Assembly: GCA_016288155.1 (NCBI GenBank)
Contig: JAEEYP010000058.1
Coordinates: forward strand, 1 to 64,000
Direction: 5' to 3'
Length of the DNA stretch: 64,000 nt
Origin: Clostridiales bacterium
GTDB lineage: Bacteria; Bacillota; Clostridia; Oscillospirales; CAG-272
A program made the translations under genes and the position numbers. Position 1 is the stretch's first letter, and each line of letters begins with the position of its first letter. Below are positions 1 through 8,946 of the stretch, one piece after another. The notes beneath the pieces were generated by a model that did no database searches, was not told the DNA's origin, and saw nothing but the letters and a program-made list of their open reading frames with translations.

Positions 1-1199
1 ATCCCCCGCGGGACGAGGCAGCGGTACGGCACGCCGTACCACCGGCCGCGGATCGGGACGTATTCATTGCTGAGCGGGCCGTACCGCCCGTGCACGTCGA
101 CGGAATTCGCCGCGAGGAAAACGGAATCCGGCGGTACGCGGCCTTCGATCAGATCCTCCGCCGTCAGCACGTATTCGCCCCGGATACGGCGGCTTTCGCG
201 GATCCCGAGCGTCGGCGCGACGGAGAGGAGGCGTGCGTTCCCGCATCCCGGAACGTATTTTTTCAGGAAGCGGAAGATGATTTCCGCCTGCCGCCGTCCC
301 TCGATTTCCCCGCGCGTCAGGCTTTCCTTATCCGTCGCGTCGACGCCCATGACGCGGGAGGTGTTGATGCTCCACTCGTCCTCCTTCACGCCGCGGAACA
401 TCCCGATGGAGACGCGCTGGAGCGGCCAGTCTCCGTTCTCCCGCGCTTCGGCGACGCGCCAGTGGAAGGAGCGGTAATTCACGCCGTCGCGGCGGAAGAA
501 ATTGTCTTTGTTTTTTTCGATATCCGCCTCGACCGCCGCGAGATCGACGTTCCCGATGCGGAAGAAGGTCGACGCCGGCTGCGTGATGCCGAGCGCCTCG
601 TTCCCCTTTTCGCAGGGGACGCCGCAGCGCGCCGCGGCGTCCGCGTCGCCCGTGCAGTCGACGAACACCTTCGCCCGCACGCGCTCGACGCCGGATTTGG
701 AGGCGATCAGGATCTCCCGCAGCGCGCCGTCCTCCACGCGCGGCGCGAGGAAGGCGGTGTGATACAGCACCCGCACGCCGGACTGTTCGAGCATTTCGTC
801 GAGGACGAGCTTCAGTGCCTCCGGCTCGAACGGCGTCACGTGGTCGTGACCGACGCGGATCCAGGATGTGAACGCCGTCCCGGCGCGCACTTCTGCGGGA
901 TGGATCGCGCCGCCCCGTTCGACGAGGCGGTCGACGAGCTCCGAGAAGAGCCCGCGGATGATCATGACCTCGCCGTCCCTGTCGTACGAGGTCATGAACG
1001 GACCGACGAGTCCCATCGTCGCCATGCCGCCCGCGCAGCCGTACTGCTCGATCAGGAGCGTACGCGCGCCCGTGCGCGCGGCGGCGACGGCGGCGCTGAA
1101 GCCGGCCGGACCGCCGCCGATCACGGCGACGTCCGTTTCACAGGCGAGCGGGATCGCGTCCCACGCCGCGCCGTCGGGGAGAAAAGCGCCGTTCGTCAT
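1..1199 (-). CDS. FAD-dependent oxidoreductase, C-terminus beyond the window
   Basis: The first about 400 residues of a flavoprotein are visible; the gene runs off the left edge. Near residue 27 there is a dinucleotide-binding motif, VAVIGGGPAGFSAA, followed by a basic/acidic turn (LLIEQYGCAGG), and near residue 200 a VFVDCTGDADAAA segment. Together these mark the FAD_oxidored family (PF12831), whose members are often found with glycosidases. The ATG overlaps the stop of the upstream fucosidase as ATGA, so translation is probably coupled and the two belong to one operon. The substrate is unknown; a role in sugar or aglycone oxidation is inferred from context only. Confidence 0.85.
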   Translation of the reverse strand, partial: MTNGAFLPDGAAWDAIPLACETDVAVIGGGPAGFSAAVAAARTGARTLLIEQYGCAGGMATMGLVGPFMTSYDRDGEVMIIRGLFSELVDRLVERGGAIHPAEVRAGTAFTSWIRVGHDHVTPFEPEALKLVLDEMLEQSGVRVLYHTAFLAPRVEDGALREILIASKSGVERVRAKVFVDCTGDADAAARCGVPCEKGNEALGITQPASTFFRIGNVDLAAVEADIEKNKDNFFRRDGVNYRSFHWRVAEARENGDWPLQRVSIGMFRGVKEDEWSINTSRVMGVDATDKESLTRGEIEGRRQAEIIFRFLKKYVPGCGNARLLSVAPTLGIRESRRIRGEYVLTAEDLIEGRVPPDSVFLAANSVDVHGRYGPLSNEYVPIRGRWYGVPYRCLVPRG

Positions 1200-2419
1200 A
1201 CGTCTTTGCCTCCGTTCTCATTCCATTCGATCTCGATGACCGGCGGCTCCGTGAGGAGCGGCTCGCGGTCGGCGGGTATGCCGGAAACGCGCAGGAACGG
1301 GCCGAGCCCGCGTCCCCGTCCGTCCCGCGCGAAAGGCGGATACGCGAGACCGAACGGCAGAGCCTCTCCGGTATTGAGGAGCCGCGCGGCGCGCGGCAGG
1401 GAGGGGAAGCGCGTCAGATAGACGGCGGAGGAACTGAGTCCGGCGGGGAAGTGGAGATACGTTTTCCCGTCCTTCTTCACGGCGAGACAGTCGTCTCCCG
1501 CGCAGCGGATGCCGTAGTCCGCGTCCGGCGCTTCGTTGTCCTCGAGCGTTCCGCCCAGTTTGCCGTACCATTCTCCGATGCGTTCGAGGAGCGCGCGCGC
1601 CTCGGGCGGGATGCGCCCCTCCGCCGTCGGTCCGACGTTCAGAAGGTAGCTGCCGCCCATCGCCATCGTGCGGTCGATGGCGGACATGAGGGCGCGCGGC
1701 GTGAAATAATCCTCCTCGCGGCGAAAGCCCCAGCTCTGCACGCCGACGGACTGGCATGCCTCCGTCATGCGCGTAAAGCGCCTGCCCTCCGGCATCGTGC
1801 GCTCCGGCGTCGAGAAATCGCCCGGATCGTAGCCGCGGTCGTTTATGAGGATGTCCGGCTGGAGCGAGCGGGCATAGGCGTTGATCGACGGGTCGTCGAT
1901 CCCCGGCGGGATGTCCCAGAACAGCGTATAGATCGGGCCGTAGTTCGTAAGCAGCTCGCCGAGCTGCCGGCGCACGAAGGCGCGGTACGCGGCGGTGTCG
2001 GACAGCTCCGGATGCGGCGCCTTCTCCTGGTGGGAGGAGACCGGATTATAGGCGCACGGCTCGTGCCAGTCCGGGAGCGAATAGTACAGCGAGAGCTTCA
2101 CGCCCCGCCGACGGCAGGCGTCGGCGAGCATCGCCAGAACGTCCCGCCCGTAGGGCGTGTGCATGATATTGTAGTCCGTCTGCTTCGTGTCCCACATGCA
2201 GAAGCCGTCGTGGTGCTTGGTCGTGAAGCAGATGTATTTCATGCCCGTGCGCGCGGCGAGCGCGGCCCAATCGTCCGGGTCGTACGCGGCGGGATCGAAG
2301 ACGGAGGCGAGGCGCTCGTATTCCGCGTGCGGCATATCGCGCAGATTGAGCGCCTGCTCGTGGTCCTCCGTTTTGGCGTAAAGCCCCCAGTGGATGAACA
2401 TTCCGAAACGGTTTTCCAT
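1196..2419 (-). CDS. Alpha-L-fucosidase, GH29 family
   Basis: A 407-residue protein that hydrolyses terminal alpha-L-fucose. The opening FGMFIHWGLYA is the GH29 signature, followed by KYICFTTKHHDGFCMWDT and a strand ending FWDIPPG, where the nucleophile Asp is expected. There is no signal peptide, so it should act in the cytoplasm. I chose the ATG at 2419 because AGGAGGA lies seven bases upstream; longer frames begin in the terminator region. It is coupled to the downstream FAD oxidoreductase. The C-terminal domain is short, which is normal for small bacterial GH29 enzymes. Confidence 0.92.
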   Translation of the reverse strand: MENRFGMFIHWGLYAKTEDHEQALNLRDMPHAEYERLASVFDPAAYDPDDWAALAARTGMKYICFTTKHHDGFCMWDTKQTDYNIMHTPYGRDVLAMLADACRRRGVKLSLYYSLPDWHEPCAYNPVSSHQEKAPHPELSDTAAYRAFVRRQLGELLTNYGPIYTLFWDIPPGIDDPSINAYARSLQPDILINDRGYDPGDFSTPERTMPEGRRFTRMTEACQSVGVQSWGFRREEDYFTPRALMSAIDRTMAMGGSYLLNVGPTAEGRIPPEARALLERIGEWYGKLGGTLEDNEAPDADYGIRCAGDDCLAVKKDGKTYLHFPAGLSSSAVYLTRFPSLPRAARLLNTGEALPFGLAYPPFARDGRGRGLGPFLRVSGIPADREPLLTEPPVIEIEWNENGGKDV

Positions 2420-2460
2420 GGGATCCTCCTTCGGCCGGCGGAGACGCCGGATGGCAAACA

Positions 2461-2493
2461 AAATACCCGTCGGACGAGCCGACGGGTATTTTC
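2461..2493. terminator. Bidirectional intrinsic terminator between rplA and the fucosidase
   Basis: A perfect stem, ATACCCGTCGG/CCGACGGGTAT, with a short loop is flanked by A and T runs. It ends the ribosomal-protein transcript and separates it from the downstream glycosidase operon. Confidence 0.85.
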
Positions 2494-2501
2494 TGAGAAA
2501 A

Positions 2502-3194
2502 TCAGCCGATCTTGGTGCCGTTGATCTTGATGCCGGGACCCATCGTCGAGGCGATCACGCAGCTCTTGATATACTGACCTTTGGCGGCGGCGGGCTTCGC
2601 CTTGATGATCGCGCCCATCAGCGTGTTGAAGTTCTCGCTGAGCTTCTGCTCGCCGAAGGAAGCCTTGCCGATCGGGCAGTGGATGATGTTCGTCTTGTCG
2701 AGACGGTACTCGATCTTACCGGCCTTCGCCTCCTGCACGGCCTTCGCCACGTCCATCGTGACGGTGCCGGCCTTCGGGTTCGGCATGAGGCCCTTCGGGC
2801 CGAGGATCTTACCGAGACGGCCGATCGTGCCCATCATATCCGGGGTGGCGATCACGATATCGAACTCGAACCAGTTTTCCTTCGTGATCTTCTCGACGAA
2901 ATCGACGTCGCCGACGTAATCGGCGCCCGCCGCTCTGGCGGCGTCCGCGCGGTCGCCCTTCGCAAAGACGAGGGTACGCACGGTCTTGCCGGTGCCGTTC
3001 GGGAGGACGACGGCGCCGCGGACCTGCTGATCCGCGTGGCGGGAGTCGACGCCGAGACGGACGTGGAGCTCGATGGTCTCATCGAACTTCGCCTTGGAAG
3101 TCTGGCAGACGAGAGCGATCGCCTCGCTCGGCTCATACAGCTTTGCCTTTTCTACGAGCTTGGCGCTTTCGGTATATTTCTTTCCCTTTTTCAT
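2502..3194 (-). CDS. rplA: 50S ribosomal protein L1
   Basis: A 230-residue protein of the large-subunit L1 stalk, full length for the family. Typical L1 segments are visible: [18 protein letters not shown] near residue 45, [12 protein letters not shown] near 115 and [14 protein letters not shown] near 135. It lies 13 bp after rplK, as in most bacteria. rplJ and rplL, which usually follow, are absent: a terminator closes the cluster here. L1 commonly autoregulates this operon by binding its mRNA; I did not identify the site. Confidence 0.97.
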   Translation of the reverse strand: MKKGKKYTESAKLVEKAKLYEPSEAIALVCQTSKAKFDETIELHVRLGVDSRHADQQVRGAVVLPNGTGKTVRTLVFAKGDRADAARAAGADYVGDVDFVEKITKENWFEFDIVIATPDMMGTIGRLGKILGPKGLMPNPKAGTVTMDVAKAVQEAKAGKIEYRLDKTNIIHCPIGKASFGEQKLSENFNTLMGAIIKAKPAAAKGQYIKSCVIASTMGPGIKINGTKIG

Positions 3195-3207
3195 CTCTGC
3201 GTCCTCC

Positions 3208-3633
3208 TTATTCCTCGACCGTGATGCCCATCGAACGGGCGGTGCCCTTCACCATGCTCATGGCGGCTTCGAGAGAAGCGGCGTTCAGATCGGGCATCTT
3301 CGTCTCGGCGATCTGCTTGACCTGCTCCTTCGTGAGCTGGGCGACCTTCGTCTTGTTCGGGGTGGCGGAAGCGGTCTCGATGCCGCAGGCCTTCTTGATG
3401 AGGACGGCTGCCGGCGGGGTCTTCGTGATAAAGGTGAAGGAACGGTCGGCGTACACGGTGATGACGACCGGGATGATGAGACCGATGTCCTTCTTGGTGC
3501 GTTCGTTGAATTCCTTCGTGAAATTCGGGATCGCGACGCCGTACTGGCTGAGCGCCGGACCGACGGGCGGTGCGGGCGTGGCCTTGCCGGCCTGAAGCTG
3601 GAGCTTCACGTAACCAACGATTTTCTTTGCCAT
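3208..3633 (-). CDS. rplK: 50S ribosomal protein L11
   Basis: A 141-residue protein of the GTPase-associated centre. It contains [26 protein letters not shown] near the N-terminus and a C-terminal [11 protein letters not shown] segment, both diagnostic. The start at 3633 follows GGAGG by nine bases; the longer open frame upstream is not used. It forms an operon with rplA and probably with nusG and secE upstream. Confidence 0.97.
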   Translation of the reverse strand: MAKKIVGYVKLQLQAGKATPAPPVGPALSQYGVAIPNFTKEFNERTKKDIGLIIPVVITVYADRSFTFITKTPPAAVLIKKACGIETASATPNKTKVAQLTKEQVKQIAETKMPDLNAASLEAAMSMVKGTARSMGITVEE

Positions 3634-3745
3634 TGTTTGAAACCTCCATGCGTGGTTTATGACGGAAGAATGAAAGAATTTTCTTCCTCCCACGGATTCC
3701 GGCGCATCGGCGCCTCGGCGCCGGGGAGACCGGTTCCCTCAGCCG

Positions 3746-4297
3746 TCAGGCGTCAGCCGAACGGCGGATGTGCTTGATGTCCAGATTGATCGGCATGTCG
3801 CGGCCGACGGTGGGGACGATGACGGTGACGGCGGTGCCGTCTGCCGAGATCTCGCTGAGCCGTCCGCTGTTCCCGGCGAAGAGCCCCTCGACGATGTCGA
3901 CGGTGTCGCCGACGGCGAAGGACGCGTTGACGGTCGTCGGGACGTCGTCGCGGATGATGGCGGCGACCTCCTCTTCGGTGAGCGGGACCGGTTTCGATCC
4001 CGGACCGACGAAGCCCGTGACGCCGCGGATGTTGCGGACCACGTGCCAGCTCTCGTCCGTCATGACCATTTTCACGAGCACGTAGGACGGGAAGATCTTG
4101 CTTTCGATCTCACGCTCCACGCCTCCGTTCGATTCGACGATCGTCTCGACGGGGATGCGGCAGTCGAAGATCAGATGACCGAGATTCCGGTTCTCGACGA
4201 TCTTTTCCAGATTCATCTTGACCTTGTTCTCGTAGCCGGAGTACGTATGCGCCACGTACCATCTCGGTCCGGCGTTCTGTTCATTGAAATCGCTCAC
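3746..4297 (-). CDS. nusG: Transcription termination/antitermination protein NusG
   Basis: A 183-residue protein. The N-terminal NGN domain begins RWYVAHTYSGYENKV and includes FPSYVLVKM. The C-terminal KOW domain has FAVGDTVDIVEGLFAGNSGRL. It binds RNA polymerase and Rho or ribosomal S10. The position between secE and rplK is the conserved bacterial order. The 112 bp between it and rplK hold no gene or clear terminator. Confidence 0.96.
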   Translation of the reverse strand: MSDFNEQNAGPRWYVAHTYSGYENKVKMNLEKIVENRNLGHLIFDCRIPVETIVESNGGVEREIESKIFPSYVLVKMVMTDESWHVVRNIRGVTGFVGPGSKPVPLTEEEVAAIIRDDVPTTVNASFAVGDTVDIVEGLFAGNSGRLSEISADGTAVTVIVPTVGRDMPINLDIKHIRRSADA

Positions 4298-4317
4298 GCC
4301 TCGTCACCGGCCTTCCG

Positions 4318-4602
4318 TCAAAACAGCATGCTGAGTCCGACGACGGCGGAAGAGAACACGTAATCGAGCAGACCGATCACGGCGGCGAGCGCGACCATCA
4401 CGACGAGCACCAGCGCGGTGTTGCGCAGCACGGTCTTTCTCGGCGGCCACACGATCTTCTTGAGCTCCGCCTTGGTCGTACGGAACCACGCGGCGATCCG
4501 GGAGCCAAGCGAGGGCTTTTTGTCCTTCTTCGGCTTGACGTCGTCCTTCTTCGGCTCTTTTTCAGCCGGAGTATCGGGCGTCTTGGTTTCGATGTCAGCC
4601 AT
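4318..4602 (-). CDS. secE: Preprotein translocase subunit SecE
   Basis: A 94-residue protein with a lysine-rich cytoplasmic N-terminus, the signature amphipathic helix KAELKKIVWPPRKTVLRNT and one membrane segment (ALVLVVMVALAAVIGLLDYVF). It is the essential clamp subunit of the SecYEG channel. It lies between rpmG and nusG in the usual order. Confidence 0.95.
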   Translation of the reverse strand: MADIETKTPDTPAEKEPKKDDVKPKKDKKPSLGSRIAAWFRTTKAELKKIVWPPRKTVLRNTALVLVVMVALAAVIGLLDYVFSSAVVGLSMLF

Positions 4603-4620
4603 TGCTTTCTCCTTTTTCGT

Positions 4621-4770
4621 TTACTTGGATTCTTTGTGGAGCGTATGCTTGCGGCAGAAGCGGCAGTACTTGTTCAGCTCGATGCGGTCGGGGTCGTTCT
4701 TCTTGTTCTTGGTCGTGTTGTAGTTGCGCTGCTTGCATTCGCTGCATGCGAGAGTGATCTTGACTCTCAT
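4621..4770 (-). CDS. rpmG: 50S ribosomal protein L33, zinc-binding type
   Basis: A 49-residue protein. Two CxxC pairs (CSEC and CRFC) make this the zinc-containing C+ form. The start at 4770 has AGGAGG ten bases upstream. It is the first gene of the rpmG-secE-nusG-rplK-rplA unit, just after the promoter at 4884-4913. Confidence 0.95.
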   Translation of the reverse strand: MRVKITLACSECKQRNYNTTKNKKNDPDRIELNKYCRFCRKHTLHKESK

Positions 4771-4883
4771 GTTTTCGGCACCTCCTGTGATTGATATGTC
4801 CGGCGCTGCGCGCCGCGTACCTCCCTCGGCGGCGAGCGGCGAAATCACAACAGAAAAAAAGAGCCCTCGCCAGAGGTGAGGAT

Positions 4884-4913
4884 ATTATAACACGCCGCAC
4901 GGCGCGCTGTCAA
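4884..4913 (-). promoter_or_regulatory. Sigma-A promoter of the rpmG-secE-nusG-rplK-rplA operon
   Basis: On the minus strand, a perfect TTGACA and a perfect TATAAT are 18 bp apart, about 115 bp before rpmG. Confidence 0.9.
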
Positions 4914-4995
4914 TAGGTTTTTCGCAAGTTTTGGGGCGGTTTCCCGGCTTTTTTTGTTTTTGGAAGGAAAATCCGTCCGGCGGGGGCGGCGCCGG

Positions 4996-5823
4996 TCACG
5001 GCGCCGCCTCGGCATACCCCTCCGGGAAAGTAAAGTTCACGATCCCGCAGAACAGATCGGTATGCCGCCGGTACATTTCCTCCGTCCGCTTCTGCCCCTT
5101 GAACGCCGCCACCGCCGAGATGCGGCGGATGCACAGAACGGTGTCCTTGGGGAAGACCTGCATCGACGTGAAATACCGTGCGAACTCCGTCTCGAAGAAG
5201 ACGATGCCGTATTCGTCCGCCGCGCACGCGGGCGCCTCGCCCAGTACCTCCGCGAGCGGCATGAGTCCGCCCGCCCCCTTCACGGTCTCGTACAGCGCCG
5301 GATCGAGCAGGCACACGACGGACTCGCCGACCATGATCTCCATCTCGAAGCGCTCGTACTGGGATACGTTTCCCTGCCGGTCGATGGCGAGATCCACGCC
5401 CTCCGCTTCCGCCTCTGCCAGCCTGTCCTCGATCTGCTGCGGGGAAAGATAACTGATATCCGTCAGCTGGACGGACTTCGTCCCGTCGCTGTCGTAGTCC
5501 TCCATCACGTGCCGGAAATCGGAGACGGCGTCCGTGATCTCCCGCCCGGTCAGGTACCGCGGTCCGGCGTACATCATGTACACGTCCGGCGTCTCCTGCG
5601 ACAGGATCTGCCACAGACCGATCCCGAGGATCAGCGCCGCGGCGGCGATGACGATCGTCTTCCATTTGTGGTGGTACCAGAAATTCTCCCAGAAGCCGAC
5701 GTGGGCGACGGTGATCGGCGGTTCCGTTTCCGCGTCCTGTCCGAGCGCGCGGATGCGCCGCGCCGCCGCGGACTGCGGGATCTCTTCTTCCGCTTCCCGG
5801 AGCTCCCGTTCCTCCTCTGCCAT
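4996..5823 (-). CDS. Single-pass membrane protein of unknown function
   Basis: A 275-residue protein. Residues 1-55 are charged and cytoplasmic, with many Glu and Arg. One membrane helix lies near residues 60-78 (TIVIAAAALILGIGLWQIL). The remaining about 195 residues should lie outside and contain no motif I recognise. The N-in, C-out topology without a cleavable signal suggests an anchored extracytoplasmic domain. It is a single-gene unit with its own strong promoter, divergent from the malic enzyme. Confidence 0.75.
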   Translation of the reverse strand: MAEEERELREAEEEIPQSAAARRIRALGQDAETEPPITVAHVGFWENFWYHHKWKTIVIAAAALILGIGLWQILSQETPDVYMMYAGPRYLTGREITDAVSDFRHVMEDYDSDGTKSVQLTDISYLSPQQIEDRLAEAEAEGVDLAIDRQGNVSQYERFEMEIMVGESVVCLLDPALYETVKGAGGLMPLAEVLGEAPACAADEYGIVFFETEFARYFTSMQVFPKDTVLCIRRISAVAAFKGQKRTEEMYRRHTDLFCGIVNFTFPEGYAEAAP

Positions 5824-5851
5824 GTCCGTCCCCCCTCGTCCGTTTTTCTAC

Positions 5852-5880
5852 AGTATACATCCGCGCCGCCGTTTTGTCAA
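5852..5880 (-). promoter_or_regulatory. Sigma-A promoter of the membrane protein gene
   Basis: On the minus strand, TTGACA and TATACT are 17 bp apart, 29 bp before the start codon. Confidence 0.85.
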
Positions 5881-5941
5881 GCCGCGGCGGAAAATGCACC
5901 GTCCCCGCGCCGAAAAATCCCGCCCGGCGCGCGTTCGCCGC

Positions 5942-5970
5942 TTGACAAGGCGCGGCGCGTCCGTTATAAT
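5942..5970 (+). promoter_or_regulatory. Sigma-A promoter of the malic enzyme gene
   Basis: A consensus TTGACA and TATAAT are 17 bp apart, 49 bp before the start codon. Confidence 0.92.
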
Positions 5971-6019
5971 AGTGTGTGTCGTTTCCCGACGAATACTATG
6001 CGCCGGAGGGTGAATAATT

Positions 6020-7192
6020 ATGAATATACGTGAGGAATCCTTGAAGAAGCATTACGAATGGCGCGGCAAGATCTCCGTGCAGGCGAACGTCCCGGCGGAT
6101 ACGGCGGAGGCGCTCGCTCTGGCGTATACGCCCGGCGTGGCGGAGCCGTGCCTCGCCATCCGGGACGACGTGGACCGCTCCTACGAGCTGACGCGGCGCT
6201 GGAACACCGTCGCCGTCATCACCGACGGGACGGCGGTGCTCGGGCTCGGCGACATCGGTCCGGAGGCGGGCATGCCCGTCATGGAGGGAAAGTGCCTGCT
6301 CTTCAAGCAGTACGGCGGCATCGACGCGATCCCGCTCTGCATCCGCTCGAAGGATCCGGACGAGATCGTGCGGACGGTGGCGCTGCTGCTCGGCAGCTTC
6401 GGCGGCGTGAATCTGGAGGATATCTCCGCGCCGCGGTGCTTTGAGATCGAGCGGCGCCTCAAGGAGGTCTCCGACATCCCGATCTTCCACGACGATCAGC
6501 ACGGCACGGCGGTGATCGCGCTCGCCGCGCTCATCAACTCGCTCCGCCTGACCGGGAAGAAGAAGGAAGAGGTCAAAGTCGTCATCAACGGCGCCGGCGC
6601 CGCCGGGTGCGCCATCGGGCGGCTGATGCTCGGCTACGGCGTCGGGAATCTGATCTTCTGCGACAAGAACGGCGCGCTCGTCGACGGCGAGCCGCAGATG
6701 CACGCCGAGCACGAGGCGCTCGCGGCGATCAGCAATCCGCACCGCGAACGCGGCGCGCTGCGCGACGTCATCCGCGGCGCGGACTTCTTCTTCGGGCTGT
6801 CGCGCCCGCGGCTCGTCGACGGCGATATGGTCCGCTCGATGGCTCGGGACGCCGTCGTGTTCGCCATGGCGAATCCGGACCCGGAGATCTTGCCCGAGGA
6901 AGCGCTCGCCGCCGGCGCGCGGATCGTCGGCACGGGGCGCAGCGACTACCCGAACCAGATCAACAACGTCCTCGCGTTCCCGGGGATCTTCCGCGGCGCG
7001 CTCGACGTCCGCGCTTCGCAGATCAACGAGGAGATGAAGATCGCCGCCGCCCACGCGCTGGCGGGTCTGATCGGCGACGAGGAACTGTGCGAGACGACCA
7101 TCCTGCCGAAGGCGTTCGATCCGCGCGTCTGTCCGACGGTGGCGGCTGCCGTCGCCGACGCCGCGCGCCGGTCCGGCGTCGCCCGGATCTGA
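6020..7192 (+). CDS. NAD(P)-dependent malic enzyme, short bacterial type
   Basis: A 390-residue enzyme that decarboxylates malate to pyruvate. The N-terminal domain contains YTPGVAEPC, TDGTAVLGLGDIGPEAGMPVMEGK (with the catalytic Tyr and Lys region) and the metal-binding FHDDQHGTAVI. The NAD domain begins VVINGAGAAGCAIGRL. The protein is full length for the 385-410 residue class without a phosphotransacetylase fusion. GGAGGG lies ten bases before the ATG. It is probably monocistronic. Confidence 0.94.
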   Translation: MNIREESLKKHYEWRGKISVQANVPADTAEALALAYTPGVAEPCLAIRDDVDRSYELTRRWNTVAVITDGTAVLGLGDIGPEAGMPVMEGKCLLFKQYGGIDAIPLCIRSKDPDEIVRTVALLLGSFGGVNLEDISAPRCFEIERRLKEVSDIPIFHDDQHGTAVIALAALINSLRLTGKKKEEVKVVINGAGAAGCAIGRLMLGYGVGNLIFCDKNGALVDGEPQMHAEHEALAAISNPHRERGALRDVIRGADFFFGLSRPRLVDGDMVRSMARDAVVFAMANPDPEILPEEALAAGARIVGTGRSDYPNQINNVLAFPGIFRGALDVRASQINEEMKIAAAHALAGLIGDEELCETTILPKAFDPRVCPTVAAAVADAARRSGVARI

Positions 7193-7240
7193 CGCGGCGT
7201 GACGATTTGCGGCGCGTCGGAAAAAAAGATAAAAAAACTC

Positions 7241-7269
7241 TTGCAATCTGCCGGCGAGTGTGATACAAT
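7241..7269 (+). promoter_or_regulatory. Promoter of tRNA-Val
   Basis: TTGCAA and TACAAT are 17 bp apart; the tRNA begins 37 bp downstream. Confidence 0.75.
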
Positions 7270-7306
7270 AATACACGGTCCGGGCGCAAGTACGCACGGA
7301 CGGCAG

Positions 7307-7383
7307 GGAGGCGTAGCTCAGCTGGTCAGAGCGCACGGTTCACATCCGTGAGGTCATGGGTTCGAGCCCCCTCGTCTCCACCA
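7307..7383 (+). tRNA. tRNA-Val (anticodon CAC), prophage attachment site
   Basis: A 77-nt cloverleaf with the CCA encoded. The acceptor stem is GGAGGCG/CGTCTCC with one G-U pair. The anticodon stem is CACGG/CCGTG with loop TTCACAT, which gives CAC and reads GUG. The T stem has one mismatch (T7357 with C7371), so folding may be slightly weak. Its 3' end is the left attachment core, and the phage keeps it intact. The original downstream terminator was moved to the far end of the prophage; a phage terminator at 7436-7472 replaces it. Confidence 0.93.
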
Positions 7384-7385
7384 AA
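7376..7385. other. attL core
   Basis: CTCCACCAAA, the tRNA-Val 3' end plus two bases, matches 59420-59429 exactly; the flanks diverge after it. An inverted pair CTATGAG/CTCATAG at about 7409-7434 just inside attL may be an integrase arm site. Confidence 0.85.
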
Positions 7386-7435
7386 GCGCGCACATACGAA
7401 CTCATCATCTATGAGAACGTGATGGCGCTCATAGC

Positions 7436-7472
7436 AAAAATACCGCAGAGGTGATCCCTCTGCGGTATTTTT
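7436..7472. terminator. Bidirectional terminator brought in by the phage
   Basis: The stem AAAAATACCGCAGAGG/CCTCTGCGGTATTTTT has a five-base loop. In the prophage it can stop tRNA-Val transcripts from the left and the accessory operon from the right. In the circular phage it would lie directly after the integrase gene. Confidence 0.88.
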
Positions 7473-7504
7473 CGACCAACTATCAACCAACTATCGACCA
7501 ACTG

Positions 7505-7765
7505 TCATCGCCAGTTTGGGATGTCGTCACCGTATCCTGCGCTTATGTGCGCGTCGCAGACCGCGACGGCCTCCGTCTGGAAAATGTACTGCGTCCTATC
7601 AGTCAGCAGGTCGCGGAGCTGCCGGATCGTACAGGTGGGGTGCTGTTCATGGACGACGACCAAAAAGTCACTCGTGGCCTTTGTCGATCCGGCGACACGC
7701 CGTTTCCTTTTTCCGCTGAACACGTAATAGTCCACGCTTTTGAAATTTTTAGGGTACTTAGGCAT
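7505..7765 (-). CDS. Hypothetical phage protein, last gene of the accessory arm
   Basis: An 86-residue basic protein (MPKYPKNFKSVDYYVFSGKR start) with no motif I know. GGAGG lies seven bases upstream and the start overlaps the stop of the preceding gene. It ends 33 bp before the attL-side terminator. Confidence 0.6.
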   Translation of the reverse strand: MPKYPKNFKSVDYYVFSGKRKRRVAGSTKATSDFLVVVHEQHPTCTIRQLRDLLTDRTQYIFQTEAVAVCDAHISAGYGDDIPNWR

Positions 7766-7962
7766 TACTGGTCCTCCTTATCCAACCGGAAAAACTGCCG
7801 GTCCAGCTGCACGTGTAGCAGCTCGCGTTCACGCCAGCACTTTTCGCATAGATCTTTGCCGGGGCCGTGGTAGTCTCCGAATATATCGCGCGAACTTACG
7901 AAGCGGCGCGGTTTGTCCGCGGCGATTTCGGTGAGACAATGATCACAAAAAAGCTTCACCAT
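7765..7962 (-). CDS. Small zinc-ribbon protein
   Basis: A 65-residue protein with CDHC near the N-terminus and CEKC near residue 40, a likely four-Cys zinc site. The function is unknown. It overlaps neighbours on both sides in the accessory operon. Confidence 0.6.
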   Translation of the reverse strand: MVKLFCDHCLTEIAADKPRRFVSSRDIFGDYHGPGKDLCEKCWRERELLHVQLDRQFFRLDKEDQ

Positions 7963-8408
7963 TAGTCCACAATCTCCTTCTCATCCATAAATTCAAGAAT
8001 GCGGTCATCCGGGGTTTCCACATAAACGATGATCGCCTTCGTAAACGCACGGTCAGCAATCTTCTCGAGGTATGCGTCGACTCGCCTTTCAGCCTCTTTT
8101 TCTTCTTCAGTTTTTTCTGGGAGAATATACGTTTTACGGACAGCATCGTATTCCGCTAACTTCGGGGAGTATCCAAAATACTTGTCGATCGCCTCGTCAT
8201 TACGAGCATAGTATTCTTCTATGAACGCCTGTCGGTCGTCATAATACCGCTCATTGTAGGACGCGAATTCTCCGACGGTAGCCGTCCCGATCGAAGCCAT
8301 CCAGTAACCATAATCCTCTCCTACGACGTCGCCATCAACCATACAGAGGATCGGAAGATCTGGATTTTCCTCCACCAGCTTCAATAGCTCTTTGAATTTC
8401 TCATTCAT
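7962..8408 (-). CDS. Hypothetical acidic phage protein
   Basis: A 148-residue, Glu- and Tyr-rich protein (MNEKFKELLKLVEENPDLPI start). Its pattern is widespread in clostridial prophages but the function is unknown to me. AAAGGAG is upstream of the ATG at 8408. Confidence 0.6.
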   Translation of the reverse strand: MNEKFKELLKLVEENPDLPILCMVDGDVVGEDYGYWMASIGTATVGEFASYNERYYDDRQAFIEEYYARNDEAIDKYFGYSPKLAEYDAVRKTYILPEKTEEEKEAERRVDAYLEKIADRAFTKAIIVYVETPDDRILEFMDEKEIVD

Positions 8409-8641
8409 TTTGTGCTCTCCTTTCCCGGTAATACGGTTAGTCCTACTCGGACGATCTCGATCTTATTGCCCATACGTCGGGCCTCATGCTCGATTTTTGC
8501 AATTTCGTCCACCTCGCATGTGACAAGCAAAGGAGCACGGTACTCATCTGCGTAAACCAGACGTGGCGGAGCGAACCGGAAGTCCCGCCCATTGGATACA
8601 AGTTTTCCGGTTCGCTTGTTGCGAAAACCGTAGTAGGTCAT
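8405..8641 (-). CDS. Hypothetical phage protein
   Basis: A 78-residue protein starting MTYYGFRNKRTGKLV. The start at 8641 has GGAGG ten bases upstream and overlaps the previous stop as ATGA. It overlaps the next gene by 4 bp. No known domain. Confidence 0.55.
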   Translation of the reverse strand: MTYYGFRNKRTGKLVSNGRDFRFAPPRLVYADEYRAPLLVTCEVDEIAKIEHEARRMGNKIEIVRVGLTVLPGKESTK

Positions 8642-8946
8642 TCGTCGCCATCCTCCTTTTCGTCCATTTTCGCGCCACACCACTTACAGTACGGAGGTAA
8701 CGACTCAAACGCAGGGTGTTCTTGATCTGCTCGAGTTCTGTGCTTATCGTTGAGTCCACATACTGAACAAATATCGTATTCCTCCGGACACTCTGGGCTT
8801 TTGATCCAATGTCCGTGCTTCACTTCCTGCACATCGGCTGTCGGCACGTGATCTATATGGGCGAGTATTGCGAGTATCTGTACGGACAGATGCCAGAGTC
8901 GTCTTATGTCATCTTTGAGTTTTTCCGCGTCAATGTATCTCTGCAT
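8638..8946 (-). CDS. Zinc-ribbon phage protein
   Basis: A 102-residue protein. The first half (RYIDAEKLKDDIRR) is followed by VKHGHWI, a CSVCG pair and a terminal CKWCGAKMDE, which together form a zinc ribbon. The C-terminal block is paralogous to that of the gene at 10486-10905. A GTG two codons upstream is an alternative start. Confidence 0.65.
   Translation of the reverse strand: MQRYIDAEKLKDDIRRLWHLSVQILAILAHIDHVPTADVQEVKHGHWIKSPECPEEYDICSVCGLNDKHRTRADQEHPAFESLPPYCKWCGAKMDEKEDGDE

Noticed and set aside
90..1421. Long plus-strand frames over the oxidoreductase and fucosidase
   Set aside because: They are Arg/Asp-rich antisense shadows of two clear enzyme genes, a common effect in G+C-rich DNA.
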